Source: Zasmidium citrigriseum
Taxonomy: Eukaryota > Ascomycota > Dothideomycetes > Mycosphaerellales > Mycosphaerellaceae
Reading direction: 5' to 3'
NCBI GenBank assembly: GCA_002786025.1
Contig: NHNW01000027.1
Location: 186,001 to 250,000, forward strand
DNA: 64,000 nt
The notes beneath the pieces were generated by a model that made no database searches, was not told the DNA's origin, and saw nothing but the letters and a program-made list of their open reading frames with translations. The position numbers were made by a program, and so were the translations under genes. Below, piece after piece: positions 53,919 through 64,000 of the stretch (the stretch's first letter is position 1; every line of letters starts with the position of its first letter).

Positions 53919-54758
53919 CTACGGGCTTTCCTCATCTAGACGCAGAATAAGGCATTTCTCCCCTCCCTCGTCAACTTCCAACGAAACAACCTCATCCTCG
54001 TTCTCATCAGCAATGAGAGAAAGCTCGTCCGGAGTAGCAGGCAATGCGTCAACCTCATCATCAGCCTTGCTCCCATCGTCCTTGCCCATGAAACCAGATT
54101 TAGGAACATATTGATCCGCCACGATCTTCTGCCTCCGCCAGCCTCTGTCGGCGATCACATGTAGTTGGTATGCAAACACAATATCCTGCTCCGTGCGAGA
54201 AGAATATCGATGGCCAATCTCTCTTTCTGCTCCTATCTCTGCTCCTGCGGTCACTTGCTCGGTGATTGGTAGGCTGGCCCCAGCTTCGCCTGATGTAGAC
54301 GAGGTTGTTTCTTTAGACCAGCTCAACCCTTTGGCGATCTTCAGACCACTTATCATATAGACTGGCTGCCGGCCGAGAAGACCGGAGCTCATCGTGGCTT
54401 TGACCTTGGTTTCCTGTGCTCGGGAGGCTGCATATTCGTCCGAAGGGTCCCGGCGGAGTGAAATCGTCTCAAGGCATGAGACTGTGTATGTTGAGCGAAT
54501 ATCTCGTCCTACTTTCGTAGACAGCTTGGCATTGGCGACTTCAAGGAACTGGGCCCAGACGCTACTTGAGAAGCCGTGTTTGGAGGAGTTGCTTAGTTCG
54601 GCTTCCAGCTCGGTATGAGTGACTGTTTCCAATGGTCCAGTGGGTTCGCTGAGAGGTTTCAGTGGTCTGAAGGGATCGGCTATGATGGTGCCTATTGTCA
54701 TCGCATCGCCTGGGTGTGTCGTCAGATTTGGTGGAAGGATGTATGTCTTGAGAGCCAT
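53919..54758 (-). CDS. Gasdermin-like pore-forming cell-death protein
   Basis: Single exon, 279 residues, close to the 250-280 usual for fungal gasdermins. The pattern fits that family: an opening with GTIIADPFRPLKPL; SSVWAQFLEVANAKL; the amphipathic strand pair around VYMISGLKIAKGLSWSKETT; a Gly/Ala-rich turn; and RTEQDIVFAYQLHVIAD, which resembles the strand before the end of the pore-forming domain. From about residue 215 a Ser/Asp/Glu-rich tail follows (DDGSKADDEVDALPATPDEL), a plausible cleavable inhibitory segment. Fungal gasdermins are cytosolic and form plasma-membrane pores after proteolysis. The gene directly upstream on the same strand encodes a subtilisin-type protease. The call rests on pattern, size and context, not on a database match. 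Confidence 0.7.
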   Translation of the reverse strand: MALKTYILPPNLTTHPGDAMTIGTIIADPFRPLKPLSEPTGPLETVTHTELEAELSNSSKHGFSSSVWAQFLEVANAKLSTKVGRDIRSTYTVSCLETISLRRDPSDEYAASRAQETKVKATMSSGLLGRQPVYMISGLKIAKGLSWSKETTSSTSGEAGASLPITEQVTAGAEIGAEREIGHRYSSRTEQDIVFAYQLHVIADRGWRRQKIVADQYVPKSGFMGKDDGSKADDEVDALPATPDELSLIADENEDEVVSLEVDEGGEKCLILRLDEESP

Positions 54759-55024
54759 GGTCTTGACCGGCCGCTACCACACACAGAGGTCGGTGGCCAG
54801 AATGTCGGAGAACACTGGTGCTGTTGGAGTTTCGAGCATTGTGCGGCTGAAGAGGCCGCCTGGCACGCCACATGAGCTGTCGTCACAGCTAATGCAGCAG
54901 CAGCTCGTGGAAGAAGCCAACGCCGGGCGACTCCTCCGTGGTTTGGCTGCAGGTCAGTATAGCAAGTATTTTCAGCTCATGAGTAAATTCCTACGGATGT
55001 TGAACAGCAGAAGCTGTCTGCTGG
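54759..55024 (-). promoter_or_regulatory. Spacer between protease and gasdermin-like genes
   Basis: 266 bp separate the protease stop from the gasdermin-like start, both read leftward. It should contain the protease 3' end and the gasdermin promoter. No gene or clear TATA box is seen. Confidence 0.4.
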
Positions 55025-57964
55025 CTACGACACCAAAGCAGCATAATCTAGTATTGTCTTTCTGTCGATTTCCGATTTGTTGCAGAATCCAACGGCACTC
55101 AAATACCACGATCTCTCATTGATCTTGCGAGACATGGTGCTGCTGCGGAACATCTCTCGCATGCCATGTCGTGTCCGCATCTTCTCCAAGGTAGTATTGT
55201 CGTTTGAATCAGGGTGGCACATCTTAGTCGCGTCTAAGACGAGCGCACTAATCGCCGCTGCCACCGGTGTCGCAAATGAAGTTCCCTCAAGAGGTTGTAC
55301 ATCATGGCCATCTTGAGAGAAGGACGGTATATCGACTCCAAGTGTGCCAATGACATCGGCCCCTGAGTAGTCGGGAGGAGCGTTGAAGCCGACGAACTCT
55401 CCTTCATGAGTAGTCGCTCTGATGGCAGTGACAAACTCATGACTTGCGGGAAAGAGCTCGCCATGATCGCCGCCGAAGTTCGAGGCCGCGGCGAAGAACA
55501 AGACAGCATCTTTTCGCTTTATTATGGCGTTCGAAATTGCAGTCGAAATAGCCCGCGACTCTTTCTCCTGCGGCCATCCGAACGACATGGAGACAATGTC
55601 AGCGTTCATTTCGTCCACGGCCCAATCGATGGCCTACGTAGGTCAGCAAACATCTCTTGCTGCCTGAAGTGCCAAGTGACCTACCTCTGCAATGCGTTCG
55701 TACGAGTTGATGAAGTCAACATCATTCTTTGCAACTCTCGCCACGCATACATTGGCCGACGGAGCAATGGACATGGCGGTTGCAAGGACCTGCGTTCCGT
55801 GACCATCTTCATCAAGTGGATTAGCAGAACTGTCCACAAAGTCTCTCCAACGATCTTTGAGCCGATTCTGGCGGGCCTTCTGTGAGAAGAAGGTACTAAT
55901 TGGGTCGTAGCCAGTGTCCAAGATGGCGATGGTGGTTCGTCGGGATATTTGCTCCTTGTAGAAGACACGGAGATCTCGATTCAGCATCGAAGAAGTCAGC
56001 CGACTGATCCAGTCTTGCGTGGCGGAGCTACAAGGCTTTGGTCAGAGAGCGATGTGATGTTAGGTTGATTTTGGTAGACGTACCCTGTCCCTCGTGAGGC
56101 TGCAAGTTTCGTAGGTTGCTGTGATAGTGGTGTGGGAATGTCACGATCTTTGCGCTGCCAGAGAGCACGTTTCTCTTGGGCCTGCACAAGCTTGGTGACA
56201 GACGCCAACGGTGAGACCACATGCGTCCAGAGGAGAGACTTTCTCCCCGTCGCATCAGCTTCAGGGTTCTTGAAAATATCTCCTTTCAGGCAGATGGAAA
56301 CTGCCTCTCGTATCCGTTTGCGCACGACATCAGCCTGAATTTCGAGCAGCGGCCAAGCTGGGTCTTCAATGGCCCCTTGACAGTAGAGCAATTCGTCATT
56401 GAACCTAGCCTGCCAGTCTGAACCATCTTCCGCGAAGGTCAAATGCTCGTCGCTGAAAATACTGGCAAGGACTATTCCCAGAGCCAGTATCCTAGGTGCC
56501 CAGTGAACTGATCCTTCAAAAGGAATAAATTCTCTTTCAGTGGGAGGTTGACTGTGATCCCCAAAGGCCATCTGGACGAATGGATGAATAGGGCTGATGA
56601 AGCCCTTTTGATCGGATCTCCGGCCCCATCTGGGTGCCTCCATCATGAAGTATATTGAGTCTGATGTCCACCTATTCGCCATTATTTTGGTGTCGTAGAA
56701 CTCCCATACGGATCTTGCTACGCTGTGTGCCAAAAGGATCTTTCCATCGTCAGAAAGGATGTAGTCTTTCAAGACTTCTGAAAGCGCTATTCTGGGCTGT
56801 GCTAGAAGCAGCTGGTCTGCTTGAATCACATCGTGCAGGTCATATAGGTGCTTCTCACTGATGCGGAGCTGATGGCGACCAGCACCTCGACGAAGTAGTA
56901 GGAGTCGACAGAAATCTCCGGCACATATTGATAGGAGCGATTGAGCTGAAGATTGATTCGATGGCCTTGGCGGGTTGTGTTCATCGGAGACACAGAACTT
57001 CGGACGAGCTTTGGACTTTGAGGATCTGCATGTGTTGGCATGAGCGAAGCTGCGAACTGGTGGACGAAATGGACTTACCTCGCAATACGAAATCTCACAC
57101 AGATCCAACGGCCCATAGATTCATTGACATGAGATTTGGAAGCCTGATAGACGGTGTCGATGGTCAGTTCGCCGTCTTGAATTAGAGGGTCTCGAGTAAG
57201 TTTTAGGTTGGCTTGATGCAGACGGGTGGTCCTGTCAAGCGTGGCTGCAGAAGTGCATTGACACTCAATAGATTGCCTCAAAACATCGTGCAATGCGGTG
57301 TAAGCATCAATTGGAAGCTCCTCGGGTGAATCTCGATGCGTTGTCGACTTATTGGGCGACTGTTGCCGTCTGGGAAGGAGACGGTCCAGGTTCCTGAACA
57401 GAGCCTTGCGAGGGATCTCATTGCGGGCTAGGTACTTGAGTGGATATGACAGGGAGCTCAAGGTGAGTTTGCCTTTCGACAGAGCGTATAGTCTTGGAAA
57501 GTCCGTCTCTGGCACACACTGTCGGCTGGAAAGGGCTACGGACCCTTTTGGCGGCCACTATAAGGCCCCTCAGTATCGGATGTACATACTGCAGTTGACG
57601 GACAGCTCACAGTGCAAACTTTTTCAAGATCTCGCAGATAGTGTGTCAGATCTCGTGCTGATTTCGGTCTATACCCTGCCGGCGGCTGATCTAACTCGTC
57701 GGCGATACTGTACAGGCGTGTGGCAAGATCGATCAGCTTCGGCGCCTCGACAGTAGCTGGGCCATTTTCGGCAACGTTTAACGCTACCTTGCTCAGTGCT
57801 CGTGTAGCGGTGCACGCAAATTCGACGATGGAGTCGTCCATAGGGTCATCGGAGGGAAAAGGACCAAGAGCATCAAGCAGGCGCCATCGATGTTTCAGCT
57901 CCGTTGGTCCGTGCACACGGCTCGACTTCACTTCCCATTTTCCTTCAACTTCTTGCCTTGCCAA
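55025..57964 (-). CDS. Intracellular S8 subtilisin-type protease with helical N-terminal region (HET-Q2-like)
   Basis: Five exons on the minus strand: 57590-57964, 57079-57518, 56084-57025, 55685-56027 and 55025-55633, giving 2709 nt or 902 residues; all joins are in frame. The C-terminal third is a complete subtilase: Asp623 in TTIAILDTGYD, His662 in EDGHGTQV, Asn752 in FFAAASNFGG and Ser819 in LEGTSFATPVAAA. The first 580 residues lack a signal peptide or propeptide and are mostly helical, for example VEAPKLIDLATRLYSIADEL and ISEKHLYDLHDVIQADQLLL. SVARSVWEFYDTKIM and APRILALGIVLASIF in the middle resemble the DUF7580-type region of fungal cell-death proteins. In Podospora the paired HET-Q2 protease cleaves the gasdermin HET-Q1; the same role is inferred here. 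Confidence 0.85.
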
Positions 57965-58106
57965 TCAACTTTCATCGAAGCCGGCCTTCTGTTATCGGTA
58001 CTGCAGGCTACGATCCCCGGACAGCAAGTCTGATACTTAGTCTTGATGGCGGAGACCGCCATTGACCGGAGGGCCCCAGGGTCGTGACTCCTCTGTCTTA
58101 TCCGGG
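57965..58106. promoter_or_regulatory. 142-bp bidirectional promoter with a CGG-AGA-CCG palindrome
   Basis: The protease start (57964) and the patatin-like start (58107) diverge across only 142 bp. Within it, 58046-58062 is a perfect inverted repeat, ATGGCGG-AGA-CCGCCAT, centred on inverted CGG triplets, a plausible zinc-cluster operator. The same ATG opens a 13-codon frame ending at 58087 that could act as an upstream ORF for the patatin-like gene. Confidence 0.55.
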
Positions 58107-61100
58107 ATGGAAGCCCCAAAAGATGTTGCACTTACGCTAGAGGAAGCCGGGACGATATGCCGCCGTACGATTGAATCTGTTCAAGACTGCGAGCTGCTCA
58201 ATCAGCAGCAATGGGCTCGTCATCGGCTTATTGACTTCAATCACTGGGCTGATGGAATTGGACTTTTTGCGGACGGCCGAAATTCGCTTCATCACCGCCT
58301 GCGCGAGCATCTGGATGCGGAGAATGTCTTCATTTCAGTGCTTGGTGCTCTTTCGGAGGTCTTTGCGCGGCTCTCTTCTCTGGCAAATGGCGGCAGTGGG
58401 TTGCCTTCTACCGACGAGGTGTCACTTGGCGATCTAGATATAGGTGATCATCCGCCTATGTCGTTCTCGCCCTGGTCGTCTGACGAGGACTCTGATCACC
58501 TCAGTGAAAGCGATGATACTACGACACCGGACAGTGGAATGGCGTTCTCCGTGGGTGAGGGCTGCAAGGACGCAGAAAATCTTATCGAGAGGCTGTTAGA
58601 TCTTGCGAACCTCGTCAGAAAGGCTGGGGCTTCATCACGCATCACGAAAGCGGATATGGTATTCGAAGCCGCCAACTACGAGGAGCTTCGACTTCATCTG
58701 ACTTTCTTGCTCCAACGGGCAAACGTACGATCAATGGGGAACGAGAACGGAGAAACTATCAATTTGGCAGCCGCTGATGCAATCGATGCTACTAATATGG
58801 AGCAGCTCAGAGCAGAGCAGCAGTCTTTGGTAATTGCGAATCTTCGGCGAAGGCATCGATTTGAATATGCACGAAAACGTGCCAACACGCTTGCTCGTCA
58901 GCCTCAGAGGAGCACAACGATTCCAGTCGAGAGGATCTCGCCCAGTCCGAATCAACCAATTACTCAAGGTGCTGTGAGCGAGGCAGTTGACCTACCAGTT
59001 CAAGATGCGGAGATCCCTCCGGCGGCACCTCTCAAAGGTCTTCCTAGTCAGTCATCAGCGTCTGCGATGACGCATTTGCAACTTCCTCCTTTCCACGAGT
59101 CTGGCCTTGACTTTGCTCCTCCTTCGACATATGCGGCCAGTTCCACTCAATTTTCAATTGTACAAGACAAAGTGGAATATCCGAAAGCACCAAAAGTCAG
59201 CTTACAGCATTCGTTCAAATGTCCATGTTGCTATCAAGTCTTGCCAAAAAAGATTGGGCATAGCAGCAAGAATTGGAGGTATGTCGTCTCGCGGTCTCAC
59301 GGCTCGCTAACTTTCGCCAAGCTAAAGCACTCATTCTATAGAAAGCATGTTGCGCAAGATTTGTTTCCATACAGCTGCCTTGTTGATGGCTGCAAAGCCG
59401 ACACATCATTCTTCATCAAGAAGAAGGACTGGAAGATCCACATGGAAGAGAACCACCAAGTGATCTCCCACTGGGAATGTCCACTCTGTCATGATGGCCA
59501 CGAGTTCCTCGACTCCACCTCACTGGAGAAACATGTGCAGCAATCTCATGGCCGACTTTTCGATCCGCGAAATTTACACAACTTAGTCGACATCTGTATG
59601 TCCGATCTGTAATCTACCTCAAGGAGAACCTTCTGATACAAACGCCTTCATGGACCACCTGGCCGAACACATGCATGACTTCTCTTTGCTAGCCCTTCCG
59701 TGGAATGATAGCATACCAGATCGTGGTCAAGAGATGTCTCTGCCATATGGACAATCTTTGAATCGCTGGCTTGACGAAAGGGAAAGTCACATTCCAGTAG
59801 AGGTCATAGCTACGATTAGTCACGGATATCCCTTGAAGGCTCCTTTATCAAAAGGAATGGGTGGCGAGGTTCTAACCGACGACGAGTACTTCGACGCTGC
59901 CGACGGAGGATCACGATCTTCGGACGCCGCACTGGCATCAAGGACTGGTCGTTCAATATTGACCGAGATGAGGCCATCGAAGACACCCGACGTCGTCCCT
60001 TTTCCACTTGAATCAGTGGCAAGCGTTGACAGCGATACAGCTGACGAGGAAAGATCTGGTAGAGCGTGGGCCGGAACCGTCGACAGTCCCTGGGATCCTT
60101 GCATCCTGACTTTGGATGGCGGGGGTGTCAAGACATACAGCAGTTTACTAATACTGAAATTTTTGATGCAGGAGGTGCGGGACTATGAGCGACACTACGC
60201 CCAGAACTCGGAATTTGACGACAGGTTGCCAGGAGTCGGCGCATCCGAAGGAGGTGTCTCGATTGGAGACCCGCATGAAGAGCCATTGCCCTGTCATTAC
60301 TTCGACTTCATGTTTGGAACATCCACAGGCGGTATTGTCGCGATCCTCCTTGGCCGACTTCGCATGACAGTGACCTCAGCTCTCGAACTATTCCCCAGGC
60401 TGGTGGACGACATGTTTGGTCGCAGGCGATCGAGAATACCTCTCATGACGAAGTATTACCACGAGCCTCTGGAAAAAGCGATTAAAGACATCGTCAGTGC
60501 ACGGTGTCAGGAACACGAGGAGTGTGACGGAAATGACCTGCATGCGTGGCCTGACTACCGGATTGAACTCGATTTATTCGTGAGTGAATCCGCCTCGCTG
60601 TCTCAGAGCTCTTCATAGCTAATCCTGTCCTCGCTGTAGAGTCCTGAAGCCCTCTTCCACGTCGACAGACCACGAGTATGTCAAACGTGCTGTCTTACAG
60701 CAACGCACGACGAGAATATCTCGGAGGCATACATGCTGCGATCGTATCCTCACTACTATTCTGAAACGGCACCGAACTGGATCGGAAGATACAACCAAGG
60801 GGCAGATGCATTGCCAATCTGGCAGGTAGTTCGTGCAACAACGGCGACTCCCTTCTACTTCGACATGGTCCAAGCCGTGGTGAATGGAGAAGAGAAGAGC
60901 TTCAAGGATGGAGGGATCAGAGAAAACAACCCATCCGGAGCCGCTCTGAGTGAGTTCCATGCTCTCTACGAAGGAGAGGCTAGCTCGCCCGCGCTTTTGT
61001 TGAGTGTTGGTACTGGCAAGCCAAATCAAGTTAATCAATTCCGGGACAAGACCTTAACTAGCGTTAACCCAGTTAGCAAGTTTCTGGAGAAGAGAGCCGT

Positions 61101-61630
61101 GATTCAGAATTTACTCATCAAATACACGGAGGGGGAAAAACAACACAAGATGATGAGAGAGCTTGCCCGTGGTGAGAACACATGGTACAAAAGGTGAGCA
61201 CCAAACAACAGTTATGCATGTATTCAGCTGTACCACTAACGGAGGTATCTTGCGCAGACTGAACGTTTCCACCGGCCTTGAAGACATGCAAATGGACGAC
61301 TGGCAGAGAGGTCAATGGGTAGACCCCATGTCCAACCACCCCCGAACAGCCCCTGGAGGAGCCACCCTCACGAAGATAGAAGAAGCCACAAAGGCATACT
61401 TGCAAAGACCGTTCGACGCTGAGAACGATTCGTACGCCTCTCCGAGAGTCATGCTCCGACAAGCAGCGCAGAAACTCGTCCTCCAACGCCGCGCTCGTGA
61501 GCAGATGGGAGGCCCGAGATGGGATGTCTTCAAGGGAGAGGATCTTGCGAAGATGCCATCAGCTCTGCCGAAAGTGAAGGCGGGCTCAGACGTTCCTTGG
61601 TGGGACGATGGGGGCGAGAAGAGGTTCTGA
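58107..61630 (+). CDS. Zinc-finger / patatin-like phospholipase protein
   Basis: In the preferred model exons are 58107-59534, 59587-60579, 60640-61193 and 61258-61630, giving 3348 nt or 1115 residues. The N-terminus (LTLEEAGTICRRTIESV, EHLDAENVFISVLGALSEVF) is the helical region common in fungal NLR-type and related proteins. Cys/His clusters follow (FKCPCCYQVL, WECPLCHDGHEF, CPICNLPQGE, HLAEHMHDFSLLALP). The patatin domain has LTLDGGGVKTYSS (oxyanion loop), FGTSTGGIVA (nucleophile Ser in GxSxG) and FKDGGIRENNPS (catalytic Asp), so it looks active. It should cleave membrane lipids on activation. A frame change near 59590 needs either a 52-nt intron with donor GTGCAG or an indel; see findings. 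Confidence 0.8.
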
Positions 61631-61890
61631 TTCGAGTGAGAAGATGTGAAGGAGGAATTTGAATAGCCAAGACATGAAGGAGGAGAGGAGCACAGAAGCC
61701 CGACGCGGATGACGTTAAGGTAGTGCTGCCGTTAGGAAAAGGGTGGTAAAAGGTCAACTATCCGTTAGAATGCCAAACAATCTTGTTCAACAACGTTTCT
61801 CTCAACCCTATCCTCGGACAGCCTGATCAACCACATCGAGCTAGCCTATACGACCGCCCAGGCCTACAAAGAATATCTTCAATGCCACCC
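61631..61890. other. Boundary between genic DNA and RIP-mutated repeat
   Basis: The 3' flank of the patatin-like gene. Composition is ordinary until about 61890 and then shifts within a hundred bases to AT-rich DNA in which CpA and TpG almost vanish. Confidence 0.6.
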
Positions 61891-64000
61891 AATTTAACAA
61901 AGTTTTCCTGAGTGCCACGTGTTATCTTCGGTGCCCCTTTCCTTTCCTTCTATCTTCCCTTTCTCATCTTTAACATTAATACCTTACTATTATACCTTAC
62001 TATCCTTACTATCGTAACCCTTATCGTCGATACTATAGATAGTATTAAAGATATTAATAGCCCGCTATCTTAAGAGGAAGATAACTAAGCACTAGCTACT
62101 AAAGGTGTAATTAAGTTAAAGGAGGGGGCTATCTTTAGCTATATTAACGAGGTTAAGATCGCTATATAGGTAAAGGTAAGAGAGGAAGGATAGGTTAAGT
62201 ATATTACTAAAAGGGACAAGTAGAGGGTATTTATTAGGTGCCGTAGTTCGAGTAACTATCTATTTATCTATAGAGCGTATATCTATAATACTAGATTTAA
62301 GATTAGCTCGCTAGTAGATAAGTATACCTATACTAGATCTAGATACTAATACCGATAACCCTTAGCCTTTATATCTACGATACTAGCGGAGGTTCTAAAG
62401 ATTATAGATATTATAAAGGATACTCTAGCGAAGGATATTCGAAGCGTCCTTTTTAAGAAGTTTAAGTAGTCTATACTACTACTCTAGTACTATCGATTAC
62501 GGGCTAAGATCTTAAGTAATAATTAAGTCTTAAGACTATTAAACTTTAAGAAACTACTAGCCTATCTAAGAGCGCTTAAGGACGCTAACCCTAGAGTTAT
62601 AACTAAGCTTAAGGTTAACGAGAAAGGATAGTTTCGAAGGGTGTTTATATACCCTTAAACTATAGTACCTTCCTTCGTATACGGCCTAAGGATAGTAGCC
62701 TTTAATAGTACCTTTCTTAAGGATTCCTTTAAGTAGGTATTTCTCGTAGCTATTAAGCTAGATTATAATAATTACCTCTAATTACTAGCCTAGGGTATCG
62801 TTAAGACTAAGAGCGAAGATTCCTAGCGTTAGTTTATTAAACTCTTTAATAAGGCGTTAGGCCTAGACTTCTAGAAGGATATCTACTTTACTAATCGCTT
62901 TACTATTATCTTAGACTACTATAAAGGACTCCTTAACTACGACGACGAGTTTCTAGGTTACTACTACTACTACTATATCTAGTACCTTTATCGTAATATC
63001 GTATAGTACTTTAAGAGTAAGGTAGCTATAGATCTTATCTATCCGATTACTCGAGCTTCTATAGACGCTACCTATAATAAGCTACTTAAGAAGGTTAGCG
63101 AGTACTCTCTAGAGGTAGCTAAGTATATTAAAGGACTAGATAGAGCGACGTTTATAAAGAAGGACGTTATAGCTACTAGCGTAAGGCGGTACGATAAGAT
63201 TACTAGTACTATTATAGAGTCTTAGAATTATATAATTATAAAGGATAGGGAGCTATCTACCCTTTACCTTCTTAATACTCTATAGAACCGAACTATATAG
63301 CTATACGCCGAGCGCTATTAATAGGCTATAGATCGGATAGTAAGGGCGTATAGTTTAATACTAGATTTACCTAGGTAGTTACGCTATAGAGCTAATATCT
63401 CGTAGTTTACCCCCTACGCTAAAGAGTAATTAAAGAAGGCTACTTACTTCGCTAGTAACTACTCTATTTAGCTCGATAGTACTAACCTTCCTATTATAGT
63501 ATAGGTATAGTATAACCTACGAGTAGATATTATTAGGGTTAAGTTTAAACCCCCTCGCTAGAAGCCTATTAGTATAACTTGCTCTTATAAGCGCCCTTAG
63601 GACTATTAGATTCCTTATAGCTATAGACTAGTAGTCCTTAATAAGCTTAGACTACGAGTAGTAGACTATATTAGTAACTACTAGGCTACTAAAGACTAGT
63701 AGATTATATATAGTTAAGGTTAAGACGTAGAAGATAAGGATCTAATTAAGTAAGTTAATTACCTTAATAGTAATAGACGTATAAGGCTAATCTAACTCTC
63801 TAAGCTTCTCTTAAAGCCTAAGTTAACGATAGCGCTAGCTATAACCCTTCGTTAAGGAAGGCGTTAAACTAAGAGGAAGGATTATAACACCTACGTTAGC
63901 TCCTTTAAAAGGAAGAAGGGTAATCTACTAAAGTATAGTAATTATAATTAGCCTAGGTATAAGAAGCTAACCTATACTAATCTACCTATATTATAATCTA
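61890..64000 (+). mobile_element. RIP-degraded Mutator-like (MULE) DNA transposon, truncated by the window edge
   Basis: The stretch is AT-rich, full of TA dinucleotides and nearly lacks CpA and TpG, and has no open frame of useful length. Read with stops ignored, plus-strand frames show MULE transposase features in order: a FAR1-like start (about 62200-62290); a core with VPSFVYGLRIVAFNSTFLKD and QVFLVAI-like strands (about 62650-62760; Lys and Gln codons often now stops); a SWIM-type region with SITCSYKRPQDY (about 63570-63610); and near 63870-63990 a Lys/Arg-rich tail with what was probably a CCHC knuckle. Stops are mostly TAG/TAA from CAG/CAA, as RIP produces. Terminal inverted repeats were not located. 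Confidence 0.75.

Overview
The window is nuclear DNA of a filamentous ascomycete, most likely a Dothideomycete. The signs are short introns of about 45-75 nt with GT..AG borders, a HET-domain protein, a LysM-CBM18-GH18 chitinase, PTH11-like/rhodopsin-domain membrane proteins, zinc-cluster and bZIP regulators, and a right end made of AT-rich DNA with almost no CpA or TpG, the signature of repeat-induced point mutation (RIP). Gene models were assembled by eye from reading frames and splice signals. For most multi-exon genes I checked that exon lengths sum to a multiple of three.

Layout. 0-8 kb: the 3' end of an unknown gene, an F-box-like protein, the Fe-S biogenesis factor ISD11, a conserved acidic nuclear-type protein, and a small secreted Ser/Thr/Cys-rich protein. 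9-17 kb: a large secreted subgroup-C chitinase divergent from a secreted HExxH protein. 17-25 kb: a HET gene with an in-frame stop, a SnoaL-like protein, a mitochondrial-carrier-type protein with a 7-nt exon, and SPT16 of the FACT complex. 25-42 kb: a thioesterase, a Dal5-type transporter, a sulfotransferase-like protein, a bZIP factor, an intron-containing tRNA-Thr, a rhodopsin-domain membrane protein, an NAD(P)-dependent reductase, an FAD monooxygenase and a GNAT acetyltransferase. 42-54 kb: a probable galactoside-utilisation group. A sugar porter and an intracellular beta-galactosidase-type hydrolase are divergently transcribed across a promoter with two everted CGG palindromes. A zinc-cluster regulator, a second sugar porter and a short-chain dehydrogenase follow.

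53.9-61.6 kb is the most interesting part. A 279-residue gasdermin-like protein lies directly downstream of a 902-residue intracellular subtilisin-type protease with a long helical N-terminal region, an arrangement like the HET-Q1/HET-Q2 cell-death pair of Podospora. The protease shares a 142-bp bidirectional promoter, carrying a perfect CGG-AGA-CCG palindrome, with a zinc-finger/patatin-like phospholipase gene. The three genes look like a compact self-recognition or regulated-cell-death island. From about 61.9 kb to the right end lies a heavily RIP-mutated Mutator-like (MULE) DNA transposon.
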